8,363 nt of DNA from an uncultured Sphingorhabdus sp. (GTDB lineage Bacteria > Pseudomonadota > Alphaproteobacteria > Sphingomonadales > Sphingomonadaceae). The notes under the pieces were generated by a model that saw only the letters and a program-made list of their open reading frames with translations, was not told the DNA's origin and ran no database searches. Positions 1-6,162 of the stretch are shown here, in pieces. How positions within the stretch are numbered: the first letter of the stretch is position 1; each line of letters opens with the position of its first letter. The DNA is taken from NCBI GenBank assembly GCA_937873665.1, contig CALMYW010000191.1, positions 1-8,363 of the forward strand. The letters are read 5' to 3'. The translations under genes were made by a program, and so were the position numbers.

Positions 1-13
1 GAAAATATCAGGG

Positions 14-28
14 TAGCAAAGTTTGCTA
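14..28. promoter_or_regulatory. 15-bp palindrome upstream of hicB, possible operator
   Basis: TAGCAAA and TTTGCTA form a perfect 7-bp inverted repeat around a single central G. It lies about 60 bases before the hicB start, where a promoter or operator of a toxin-antitoxin operon would be expected. There is no T-run after it, so it does not look like an intrinsic terminator. The HicB encoded here is too short to carry the usual C-terminal DNA-binding domain, so if this is an operator another regulator may bind it. No convincing -35/-10 pair could be placed in the 86 bases before the gene. Confidence 0.25.
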
Positions 29-78
29 AGCAATCCTAGCGATAAGGGCACTACCCTCCGCTGTTAATTGCATGCCTG

Positions 79-83
79 GGTGA
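79..83 (+). promoter_or_regulatory. Weak ribosome binding site for hicB
   Basis: GGTGA matches the 3' part of the Shine-Dalgarno consensus and ends three bases before the ATG at 87. The spacing is short, so this is a weak site, but it is the only candidate close to this start. Confidence 0.3.
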
Positions 84-86
84 CCA

Positions 87-290
87 ATGAAAATTAAGGT
101 GATTATTCACGAAGCCGAAGAAGGGGGTTATTGGGCTGAGGTGCCGGCGATTTCGGGTTGCGCCACCCAGGGCGAAACCTTTGATGAACTCTTGGCCAAT
201 CTCGATGAAGCCGTCGAAGGCTGTTTGGCCGTCGATATTGAGGCGGTCGACTTGGCGCTTGATTCCAGAGTCATGGAGATTGCCGTGTGA
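87..290 (+). CDS. hicB: HicB-family antitoxin, short form
   Basis: A 67-residue protein matching the HicB antitoxin family. The recognisable parts are the N-terminal strand MKIKVIIHEAEEGGYWAEVP, the ISGCATQGETFDELLANL core and the following helix LDEAVEGCL, which together make the partial RNase H-like fold that caps the HicA toxin. The protein ends shortly after this domain and lacks the C-terminal HTH or ribbon-helix-helix domain of longer HicB proteins, so direct operator binding is not expected from this chain alone. Its role by family is to neutralise the mRNA-cleaving HicA toxin by protein-protein contact. The gene comes first in the operon, the reverse of the classical hicA-hicB order but a common variant. 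Its last codons overlap the GTG start of hicA by four bases (GTGA, 287-290), which suggests translational coupling. The frame is intact although its partner is broken. Confidence 0.88.
   Translation: MKIKVIIHEAEEGGYWAEVPAISGCATQGETFDELLANLDEAVEGCLAVDIEAVDLALDSRVMEIAV
275..278 (+). promoter_or_regulatory. Ribosome binding site for hicA, inside hicB
   Basis: GGAG lies in the last codons of hicB, eight bases before the GTG at 287. This well-spaced Shine-Dalgarno supports GTG 287 as the original hicA start and fits coupled translation of the pair. Confidence 0.5.
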
Positions 291-499
291 AATCCATCAG
301 CGGCAAGCGGTTCTGTCAGGTGTTGGAATCACGGGGCTGGATGTTGTAACGGGTGAATGGTAGTCATCATATTTTCACCAAACCGGGTTACCTGGCACGT
401 ATCTCGGTACCCGTTCATGGCAATCCAGCCCTGAAAATCGGCCTGCTACGGTATTTGATGAAAGTTGCCGAGCTTGATGAGTCAGATCTGTGGTGTTAG
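287..499 (+). pseudogene. hicA: HicA-family mRNA interferase toxin, inactivated by an in-frame TAA
   Basis: Reading from GTG 287 gives a full-length HicA-like frame of 70 codons broken by one stop. It begins KSISGKRFCQVLESRGWML, then TAA at 347-349 (codon 21). It continues in the same frame with RVNGSHHIFTKPG, ISVPVHGNPALKIGLLRYL and a short acidic tail ending at TAG 497-499. The parts after the stop are strongly HicA-like: the GSHH motif holds the conserved histidine needed for RNA cleavage, and the SVPVHG...LKIGLLR block is the family's C-terminal signature. There is no frameshift and the rest is well preserved, so the lesion looks recent and could be a single substitution, for example from CAA or AAA. 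A GTG at 353 could restart translation, but the product would lack the first helix and most of the first strand. The expected product is a 20-residue peptide without the active site. A sequencing error is the main alternative. Confidence 0.85.
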
Positions 500-926
500 C
501 AGCCTGATGGCGGGATTTTATACTGACGATCTCCCGCTATTGGCACACCTTGCGTGGAGTGCCACGTGGTAGCTCACATCCGACAGGAGCTTGAGGGTGG
601 GGATCACGACCGGATCAGGTGAGGAGCAGGGACTGGTTTGGGGGCGTAATGTTCTGGCACGGGTATTCTCGCAGGTAGAGCTGATAGCCGCTCAGCTTCA
701 GCAGGGTGGCCTTGGTCTCCCATTAACCTGGCGCGGAATGCGGACCTCTGCGAGTCTTTGCCGATTGAGCCTGAGGAGTGAGCCTTTCTGCGCAATCTGT
801 TAAGTCACCCACATCAAATTCTTGGTACCAGCCAGCCCATAATATCCAGATAGTCAGAGACATTTGTTGATGGTGACTTGTTGTGACTGGCTTAAGTCAC
901 GGATGTCAATTCCCCCGATCGCTTCC
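500..926. other. Gene-free stretch between the hicBA relic and the oxidoreductase gene
   Basis: This 427-base stretch lies between the 3' ends of two convergent units, hicBA on plus and the oxidoreductase on minus. I find no gene I can support. The longest open frame, 591-803 on plus, has no recognisable motif. A minus-strand frame open over 615-722, bounded by stops on both sides, reads rather like protein (for example KLSGYQLYLREYPC) and could be a fragment of a decayed gene, but I cannot assign it. Small inverted repeats are present: GCGGGA/TCCCGC at 510-515 and 532-537, and TGGCAC/GTGCCA at 541-546 and 559-564. None has a T-run. The motif TTAAGTCAC occurs twice, at 800-808 and 892-900. 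Confidence 0.5.
883..900 (-). terminator. Hairpin downstream of the oxidoreductase gene, weak terminator candidate
   Basis: GTGACT and AGTCAC form a perfect 6-bp stem with a 6-base loop, about 27 bases beyond the stop codon of the minus-strand gene. It is not followed by a T-run in either direction, so it is at best a weak terminator or an RNA-stabilising 3' hairpin. Confidence 0.15.
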
Positions 927-3900
927 TCAGAGCAATACCTGCTCGATACCTCCGTCCCGTAACCGATCGATAAAGCGCCGCTGCCATTCAGGACCGAGGT
1001 GCAGTTGCGCGATCTCGGTCACGATATAACCGGTGGTCAAGCCTGTCTCATCGGTGTATTTGGCCAGGCCCTGCTGGCACGCAGGACATGAGGTTAGAAG
1101 CTTAACCCTTCCTTGGGCCTGATCCCGCCCCGTTAAGACATGGATACCTTGCAACAAGGACTCCCGTTTTCGGTAACGCAACTGACTCGCGATGTCAGGA
1201 CGGGCGGTCCCCAGGGTGCCAGCCTCACCGCAGCAGCGATCCGTCAGGGTAACTTCCATACCCAATAAATTGCTCACAACCTTAAGGGGGTTGTAAGTCT
1301 TCATCGGGCTGTGGCAGGGATCGTGATAGAGATATTGGATCTTCTCATCCTCGGCGAAATCCAATGCCCTACCTTCTATCTTCATTGGCATCTTATTTAT
1401 GGGAGCCTTGGCTGGTTGATCCACTTCTGCTGGGAGAGAGGAGGGCTGATGAGCACTCAGGGAGCTGAGTGTCATGCCTTTTTCCATCAGGTATTCGTGA
1501 ATATCTAGCAAACGGCAGCCGGGGAAGATGCGCTCAAACTCATAGTGAAGCAACTGATCCATGCAAGTGCCACATGAGACAAGCACCGTACGGATATCCA
1601 TATAGTTAAGGGTATTGGCCACTCGGTGGAAGAGCACTCGGTTTTCCATGGTCAGACGCCGTCCCTGGTCCTCGTGGCCAGCAGCGCTCTGGGGATAGCC
1701 ACAGCAGAGGTAGCCAGGTGGGAGCACCGTCTGGGCGCCAAGGTCGTAGAGGAGGGCGAGCGTAGCCAGGCCAATATCGGCGAAGAGACGCTCGGAGCCG
1801 CAGCCGGGAAAATAAAAGACGGCTTCCATTTCCTCGGGCTGAAGCCGCGGGTCCCGGAGGATGGGTATCTGAATGTTGTCCTCAAGGGCTAGGATCTGAC
1901 GGAAGGTCCGTTTTGGAACCTCGACACGAATAGGGCGGCGAACCAACTCCTTTGTCATAATACAGGCCTTGGGCTGGCCCGTGGTGACCGCCGGCGGCTC
2001 CTCATGCCGGTAAATCCCAAGGCGCCGAGCGGTGGAACTGGCCAGGTTGAGTCCACGGAATCCCCACCGGGCCAGTCCGACCCTAAGCAGGCGAATGGCG
2101 CGGGGATCCCTACTGTTCAGGAAACCTAGGGCGGCCCAGGCCCCGGGGCTGAAACGCTTCTGGCGCCGGTTGACGAGGATGCGACGAAGGCGCGTCGTGA
2201 CCTCGCCGTAGTCAATCTTGACCGGGCAAGGTGTTTGGCACTTATGGCAAATCGTGCAATGATCCGCTAGGTCATTCATTGCTTCGAAGTGGCGATGGGA
2301 TAGACCTCGACGAGTCTGTTCCTCATAAAGGAATGCCTCGATGATGAGGCCGGTACCGAGGATCTTGTTGCGGGGCGAGTAGAGCAGATTGGCCCGCGGA
2401 ACGTGGGTCATGCACACCGGTTTGCATTTACCGCAACGTAGGCAATGCTTGATGTCATCATTTAGGGCTCCCAGTTCCGTTTCTTCTAGGATGATGGCCT
2501 CCTGGCTTACCAACCGCAAGGAGGGCGTATAAGCTCTCTCCAGCCCAGAGCCAGGGAGGAGCTTTCCCGGGTTGAAGCGTCCTAAGGGGTCCAAGTCCTG
2601 TTTGTAGCGGGCAAAGGCCGCCAGCTTCTCGGGCTCCAGGAACTGGATCTTGGTCAAACCAATGCCATGTTCCCCAGAAATGACTCCCCCCAGGTCGGTC
2701 GCCAGAGCCATGATTCGTGCTACAACGCGGTCGGCCTCGTGGAGCATGGCGTAGTCCGAGGAGTGTACGGGGATATTGGTGTGTACATTGCCATCCCCTG
2801 CGTGCATGTGCAGCGCGACGAAAAGGCGACTATCTCGGACCTGAGAGTGGATTGCGACAAGCCGATCACGTACTCCGGCCATATCCTGACCGCCAAAGAT
2901 CTCATCCAGGGACTGGCGTACCTCCCGACGCAAGGATTGACGCAAATCCCGGCGTAGCATTAGGTCCACAAGAAGGTCACCGGGCTGGATGAAAGTCCCC
3001 TCCCCCGCCAACAGCAGATTGGCGTTTGTGTTGGCTGGGGTATCCAATCGATCCAAGATCAGTCGCCAGCGTGTTTGTGTCTCCTGGATTACCTGCCGGG
3101 CGGTCTTGCGTTTTGCGTTCAGAATGGCCTGCGCCTCTAGAGAGTCTTCATGCCCTGGCCATTCGCGGGCCTCGGGTATGTCTCCCGCCAGATAATCCAG
3201 CCAGGCGCTCAGAATACGGTCCTTGTTCTTGATGGACTGTTCAATGTTAATGCGTTCGATTTCGCGCGAATACTCCGCCAGCCGCTCTAGAGGGATGACC
3301 ACATCCTCGTTGATCTTGAAGGCGTTGGTGTGTCGCGAAATGGCGGCGGTACGAGCACGATCAAGCCAAAACCGGCGCCGAGCTTCCGGGCTGCTGGCAA
3401 TGAAACCCTCCCCCTGGCGAGCCCTAGTAAGCATGACGACCTGTTCCGCGGCTGCCGCCACTGCCTCCTCCTCATCCGCGACCAGGTCGGCGAGCAGCAC
3501 CATCTTCGGCAACTCGGGACGGGATGCCTTAGTGGAATAGTCCAGGGCGCGCAGGTAACGCTCATCCAGATGCTCTAGCCCAGCAATCCGTACGTCGGGT
3601 AACTTCTCGATATAGTTCCTGATTTCCAAGATAGCCGGAACCGCCAGCGACAGATTGGCGCCATAGAATTCCATGCAGACCGTACGCGTAAAATTGGGCA
3701 TGCGATGCAGAAGAAAGCGGGCGGAGGTGACAAGACCATCACAACCCTCCTTCTGCACCCCTGGCAGGCCAGAGAGAAACTTGTCCGTTACATCTTTACC
3801 CAGACCCACCTTGCGAAAGGCTTGACCGGGGAGTGTCAACAGTTCCGTTGGGCACTTAGGTGTAATTCCATCCACCTCATAACGACTGATACGAAAGCGC

Positions 3901-4889
3901 ACCGGGTCCTGATCATGGATTTTGCCCAGGTTATGTCCCAGGCGCTCGACTTCCATCCACCCTCCATCTGGAGTAACCATGCGCCAGGAAACCAGACTGT
4001 CGAGAGTGGTACCCCACAGGACGGCTTTCTTACCTCCTGCATTCATGGCAATGTTGCCCCCAATCGTTGAAGCGTCTTGGGAGGTGGGATCCACAGCGAA
4101 CACCAATTTTGCAGCCTCCGCTACCTCCGCGACGCGCCGCGTAATGGCGCCCGCACCGCACCACACCGTAGGATAGGTTCCAGGCAAATCTGGCAAGAGG
4201 GTTCGTTCGCCGAAAGTGATAGCATCCAGCTTTTCCGTATTGATGACGGCGCACCAGGGGTCTAACGGAATCGCCGAGCCCGTATAGCCAGTTCCCCCAC
4301 CTCGTGGGATCAGGCTCAGGCCACACTGAAGACAGGCACGAACGATCTGGACTATCTCCGCCTCCGAGTCCGGCGTAATGACAACGAAAGGCAACTCCAC
4401 ACGCCAGTCTGTGGCATCCGTGGCATGGGCAACACGGGCAAGACCTCCAAAGTCGAGGTTATCTGCTCGGGTAACAGCACCCAGGATTTTCCGCACCTCT
4501 TCTCGGCGGCGGCCCATCTCATTCAGCCAGTCACCAAAAGCGACCACCGCATTTTTCGCGGCCAGCAAGAGCATTTCGGCGAGGCGGTTATTGTTCAACC
4601 GGAGCTCAAACTGATCCAAGCGATGCTTCAGGGCACCAAGCAGGAGATTACGTCGCTTACGATCACCCAGTAGATCATCCTGTAGATAAGGATTGCGGGT
4701 GATCACCCACATATCACCTAGGATCTCGAACAACATGCGAGCCGAACGCCCGGTACGCCGACTGCCACGCAACTCGTCGATTAGATTCCACATCTCTAAC
4801 CCTAGGAAACGAATCACAATCTCACGGTCAGAAAATGAGGTGTAGTTATAGGGTATTTCGCGAATACGCTGATGTTGTGAACTGGACAT
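927..4889 (-). CDS. DUF3683 FAD-linked oxidase / iron-sulfur / CCG-domain oxidoreductase (probable 2-hydroxyacid dehydrogenase)
   Basis: A 1,320-residue multidomain redox protein. Residues 1 to about 150 match DUF3683, with the signature [19 protein letters not shown] near the start. Residues about 165-320 form the FAD_binding_4 (PCMH-type) domain, with [10 protein letters not shown] at 195-204. An FAD-oxidase C-terminal domain follows, with [10 protein letters not shown] at 694-703 and GEHGIG at 739-744. Two 4Fe-4S motifs follow: C816, C819, C822, C826 and C878, C881, C884, C888. Two CCG domains close the protein: C1030, CC1062-1063, C1106 and C1109; then C1192, CC1219-1220, C1268 and C1271. 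All expected cysteines are present. By family (glycolate, D-lactate and YdiJ-type dehydrogenases) it should oxidise a 2-hydroxyacid on FAD and pass electrons through the clusters, probably to the quinone pool at the inner membrane; the substrate cannot be read from sequence. There is no signal peptide. ATG 4889 is supported by the conserved N-terminus beginning a few residues later, although no clear Shine-Dalgarno precedes it. It has no operon partner in the window. Confidence 0.94.
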   Translation of the reverse strand: MSSSQHQRIREIPYNYTSFSDREIVIRFLGLEMWNLIDELRGSRRTGRSARMLFEILGDMWVITRNPYLQDDLLGDRKRRNLLLGALKHRLDQFELRLNNNRLAEMLLLAAKNAVVAFGDWLNEMGRRREEVRKILGAVTRADNLDFGGLARVAHATDATDWRVELPFVVITPDSEAEIVQIVRACLQCGLSLIPRGGGTGYTGSAIPLDPWCAVINTEKLDAITFGERTLLPDLPGTYPTVWCGAGAITRRVAEVAEAAKLVFAVDPTSQDASTIGGNIAMNAGGKKAVLWGTTLDSLVSWRMVTPDGGWMEVERLGHNLGKIHDQDPVRFRISRYEVDGITPKCPTELLTLPGQAFRKVGLGKDVTDKFLSGLPGVQKEGCDGLVTSARFLLHRMPNFTRTVCMEFYGANLSLAVPAILEIRNYIEKLPDVRIAGLEHLDERYLRALDYSTKASRPELPKMVLLADLVADEEEAVAAAAEQVVMLTRARQGEGFIASSPEARRRFWLDRARTAAISRHTNAFKINEDVVIPLERLAEYSREIERINIEQSIKNKDRILSAWLDYLAGDIPEAREWPGHEDSLEAQAILNAKRKTARQVIQETQTRWRLILDRLDTPANTNANLLLAGEGTFIQPGDLLVDLMLRRDLRQSLRREVRQSLDEIFGGQDMAGVRDRLVAIHSQVRDSRLFVALHMHAGDGNVHTNIPVHSSDYAMLHEADRVVARIMALATDLGGVISGEHGIGLTKIQFLEPEKLAAFARYKQDLDPLGRFNPGKLLPGSGLERAYTPSLRLVSQEAIILEETELGALNDDIKHCLRCGKCKPVCMTHVPRANLLYSPRNKILGTGLIIEAFLYEEQTRRGLSHRHFEAMNDLADHCTICHKCQTPCPVKIDYGEVTTRLRRILVNRRQKRFSPGAWAALGFLNSRDPRAIRLLRVGLARWGFRGLNLASSTARRLGIYRHEEPPAVTTGQPKACIMTKELVRRPIRVEVPKRTFRQILALEDNIQIPILRDPRLQPEEMEAVFYFPGCGSERLFADIGLATLALLYDLGAQTVLPPGYLCCGYPQSAAGHEDQGRRLTMENRVLFHRVANTLNYMDIRTVLVSCGTCMDQLLHYEFERIFPGCRLLDIHEYLMEKGMTLSSLSAHQPSSLPAEVDQPAKAPINKMPMKIEGRALDFAEDEKIQYLYHDPCHSPMKTYNPLKVVSNLLGMEVTLTDRCCGEAGTLGTARPDIASQLRYRKRESLLQGIHVLTGRDQAQGRVKLLTSCPACQQGLAKYTDETGLTTGYIVTEIAQLHLGPEWQRRFIDRLRDGGIEQVLL

Positions 4890-4912
4890 GATGCTAGCGA
4901 CTGGTGGGTTGG

Positions 4913-4924
4913 AAAGTTAACTTT
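4913..4924. promoter_or_regulatory. 12-bp palindrome AAAGTTAACTTT, operator candidate
   Basis: A perfect 12-bp palindrome just downstream of the proposed -10 box of the minus-strand promoter, at or next to the expected transcription start and 24 bases before the oxidoreductase ATG. A repressor bound here would block transcription. The GT..AC core resembles the loose GT(N)AC pattern of FadR-subfamily GntR regulators, which often control hydroxyacid dehydrogenase genes. That link is inference from a very short motif. Confidence 0.35.
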
Positions 4925-4930
4925 GGTTAA

Positions 4931-4959
4931 ATTATACTTGCAAATTGTCAATGTGAAAA
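4931..4959 (-). promoter_or_regulatory. Sigma70-like promoter for the oxidoreductase gene
   Basis: Read on the minus strand, TTTTCA (4954-4959) is followed after 17 bases by a perfect TATAAT -10 box (4931-4936). This implies a start near 4924 and a leader of about 35 bases. A perfect TTGACA also occurs at 4946-4951, but only 9 bases before the -10 box, too close to pair with it. The -10 box and spacing are good and the -35 matches four of six bases. Confidence 0.5.
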
Positions 4960-4972
4960 TCTAATCTTTCGC

Positions 4973-4985
4973 CGAATGCGATTCG
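4973..4985. promoter_or_regulatory. Short inverted repeat CGAAT-GCG-ATTCG in the divergent promoter region
   Basis: A perfect 5-bp inverted repeat around GCG. It lies 14 bases upstream of the minus-strand -35 box and overlaps the possible -35 of the plus-strand glycosyltransferase promoter, so it could serve a regulator acting on both genes. It is short enough to occur by chance. Confidence 0.2.
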
Positions 4986-5008
4986 ACCTGATCTTATAGG
5001 CATACTAT
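4982..5008 (+). promoter_or_regulatory. Possible weak promoter for the family 2 glycosyltransferase
   Basis: TTCGAC (4982-4987) and TACTAT (5003-5008) are separated by 15 bases and lie just before the TTG start at 5031. Both boxes are imperfect and the spacing is short. It is the best pair I can place on the plus strand here. Confidence 0.2.
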
Positions 5009-5030
5009 TTAATTTTCGGGGCCATTAAAA

Positions 5031-5909
5031 TTGAAAAAATTATTGGAAGGTGGACTGAGAACACGTGGAGTTATCAAATTATCAACTCCAGATCAACCAT
5101 TATTGTCTGTAATTACTGTTGTTTACAACGGCGCCGGCCATGTTGAACGGGCCTTCGAGAGTGTCTTCAATCAAAGCTATACCAATATTGAATATATTAT
5201 CGTTGATGGAGGATCGAGCGATGGCACTATTGAAATGATTAGGAGCCATGATAATACAATTGATTACTGGGTGAGTGAGCCAGATAATGGAATTTATGAT
5301 GCCATGAACAAAGGCATTAAGGTTTCTAAAGGCGAATTAATTGGATTTTTGAATTCCGATGATTATTATGAGCCGGAGACGATCATGGAGGTGATCAAGG
5401 TTTATTTGGAAACAGGATGTAGGGGGATATTTTTCGGTAATAGTCTCGTGATTCAGGGAGATCTTGGAATCCGTTATATTTCTATTGGCAATGCTACCCT
5501 CTGGCGTGGCCTGGGATTCAAGCACCAAGCGATGTTCGTTCATCGATATGTTCACGAGAAATTTGGTCTGTATAATACTGCCTATAGAATTGCTGCGGAC
5601 TACGATTTTGTGATGAATGTCGTTTCGAAAGGAGTAAGACTGATACATATTGACAAATGCCTTGTAAATTACAGCAATACAGGGATTAGCGGCATCAATC
5701 GAATTGAGACATTGAATGAACTTAGAGTAATTTCAAAAAACCATTATGGATTATTCAGTCTTTCATTTCTTGGCTTTATGGCAGTCTATATTCGAAGTTA
5801 CTTATTTCAGGGTGTTGGGCGGTTGGTACATGTTACTTTTGGAGAAAAAGCACTGCTAGTGGTACGAGCGATTTATACGAGACTTAAACACAATCGCTCG
5901 AAAGTCTAG
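5031..5909 (+). CDS. Family 2 glycosyltransferase
   Basis: A 292-residue GT-A fold glycosyltransferase. Visible motifs in order are the nucleotide-binding strand LLSVITVVYNG (24-34), VDGGSSDGT (58-66), SEPDNGIYDAMNKGI (82-96) and NSDD (108-111), the metal-binding DXD-like site. Further on are FKHQAMF (163-169) and YRIAADYDFVMN (185-196), typical of the GT2 subgroup in O-antigen, colanic-acid and exopolysaccharide clusters. It should transfer a sugar from a nucleotide-sugar donor to a lipid-linked or growing glycan on the cytoplasmic side of the inner membrane. The hydrophobic stretch near 240-256 may help it attach to the membrane. Donor and acceptor are unknown. The start is uncertain: TTG 5031 is the first usable codon after the in-frame stop at 5010-5012, with only a GGGG at 5018-5021 before it. 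TTG 5043 and TTG 5103 are alternatives, and relatives often begin close to the SVITVVYN strand. The gene is clearly AT-richer than the neighbouring oxidoreductase, as is common for transferred polysaccharide genes. Confidence 0.9.
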   Translation: MKKLLEGGLRTRGVIKLSTPDQPLLSVITVVYNGAGHVERAFESVFNQSYTNIEYIIVDGGSSDGTIEMIRSHDNTIDYWVSEPDNGIYDAMNKGIKVSKGELIGFLNSDDYYEPETIMEVIKVYLETGCRGIFFGNSLVIQGDLGIRYISIGNATLWRGLGFKHQAMFVHRYVHEKFGLYNTAYRIAADYDFVMNVVSKGVRLIHIDKCLVNYSNTGISGINRIETLNELRVISKNHYGLFSLSFLGFMAVYIRSYLFQGVGRLVHVTFGEKALLVVRAIYTRLKHNRSKV

Positions 5910-5919
5910 CGGTTTTTTT
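5892..5919 (+). terminator. Intrinsic terminator at the end of the family 2 glycosyltransferase gene
   Basis: AATCGCT (5892-5898) pairs with AGCGGTT (5908-5914) as a 7-bp stem with one T-G wobble and a 9-base loop. The right arm runs into seven T (5913-5919). The hairpin overlaps the TAG stop at 5907-5909. The stem is modest, but the position and T-run fit factor-independent termination, which would separate this gene from the next glycosyltransferase. Confidence 0.45.
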
Positions 5920-6162
5920 CGAACACTGCTGAATATTCGGTTGTGCTCGGTAGCAAAAAATATTCTTATGCTTTAAATGAAGCAAGAAATTTTTTTTAAA
6001 TCGAAAAACTCCATGTAACCTCCACAGAACAAGTACGAAGATTCAGACTTTCTTCTTACATCTATTTTTACGGGCCAATTGAAAATATCAAATTAGGGTC
6101 GAAATCGCACCAAGTTCGCCATTCCATGAAGTTTAGTCCGGAGCTTTGTCTACTCTCTATCC
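5910..6162. other. AT-rich spacer between the two glycosyltransferase genes
   Basis: No gene is supported here. After the terminator there is a second small hairpin, GCTT/AAGC at 5970-5973 and 5980-5983, followed by eight T at 5990-5997; it is too weak to call a terminator alone. A 13-codon frame from ATG 5977 has no recognisable content. A promoter for the downstream gene should lie here, but no convincing -35/-10 pair was found; TTGAAA at 6079-6084 has no good -10 partner. Confidence 0.45.

Noticed and set aside
527..622. CVECH, a CxxCH haem-like motif, in an open plus-strand segment in the same frame as hicA.
   Set aside because: The segment is only 31 codons between stops, has no start codon or signal peptide and no second haem motif; a chance match is likely.
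591..803. A 70-codon plus-strand open frame starting at ATG 591.
   Set aside because: No recognisable motif and no family resemblance; not enough to call a gene.
927..4889. Many open frames of 60-120 codons on both strands inside the oxidoreductase gene.
   Set aside because: They are shadows of the long, motif-rich minus-strand frame; none shows domain motifs of its own.
4946..4951. Perfect TTGACA on the minus strand as the -35 box of the oxidoreductase promoter.
   Set aside because: It is only 9 bases from the TATAAT box, far from the required 16-18; TTTTCA with a 17-base spacer fits better.
5337..5648. A 103-codon minus-strand open frame inside the family 2 glycosyltransferase.
   Set aside because: It is antisense to conserved GT2 motifs and has no recognisable content.
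5977..6018. A short frame starting ATG AAG CAA, ending after 13 codons.
   Set aside because: Too short, no Shine-Dalgarno and dominated by a T-run; no evidence that it is a leader peptide.
6081..6090. GAAAATATCA occurs here and at 1-10, a possible long-range direct repeat.
   Set aside because: The match is about ten AT-rich bases and the flanks differ; likely chance.
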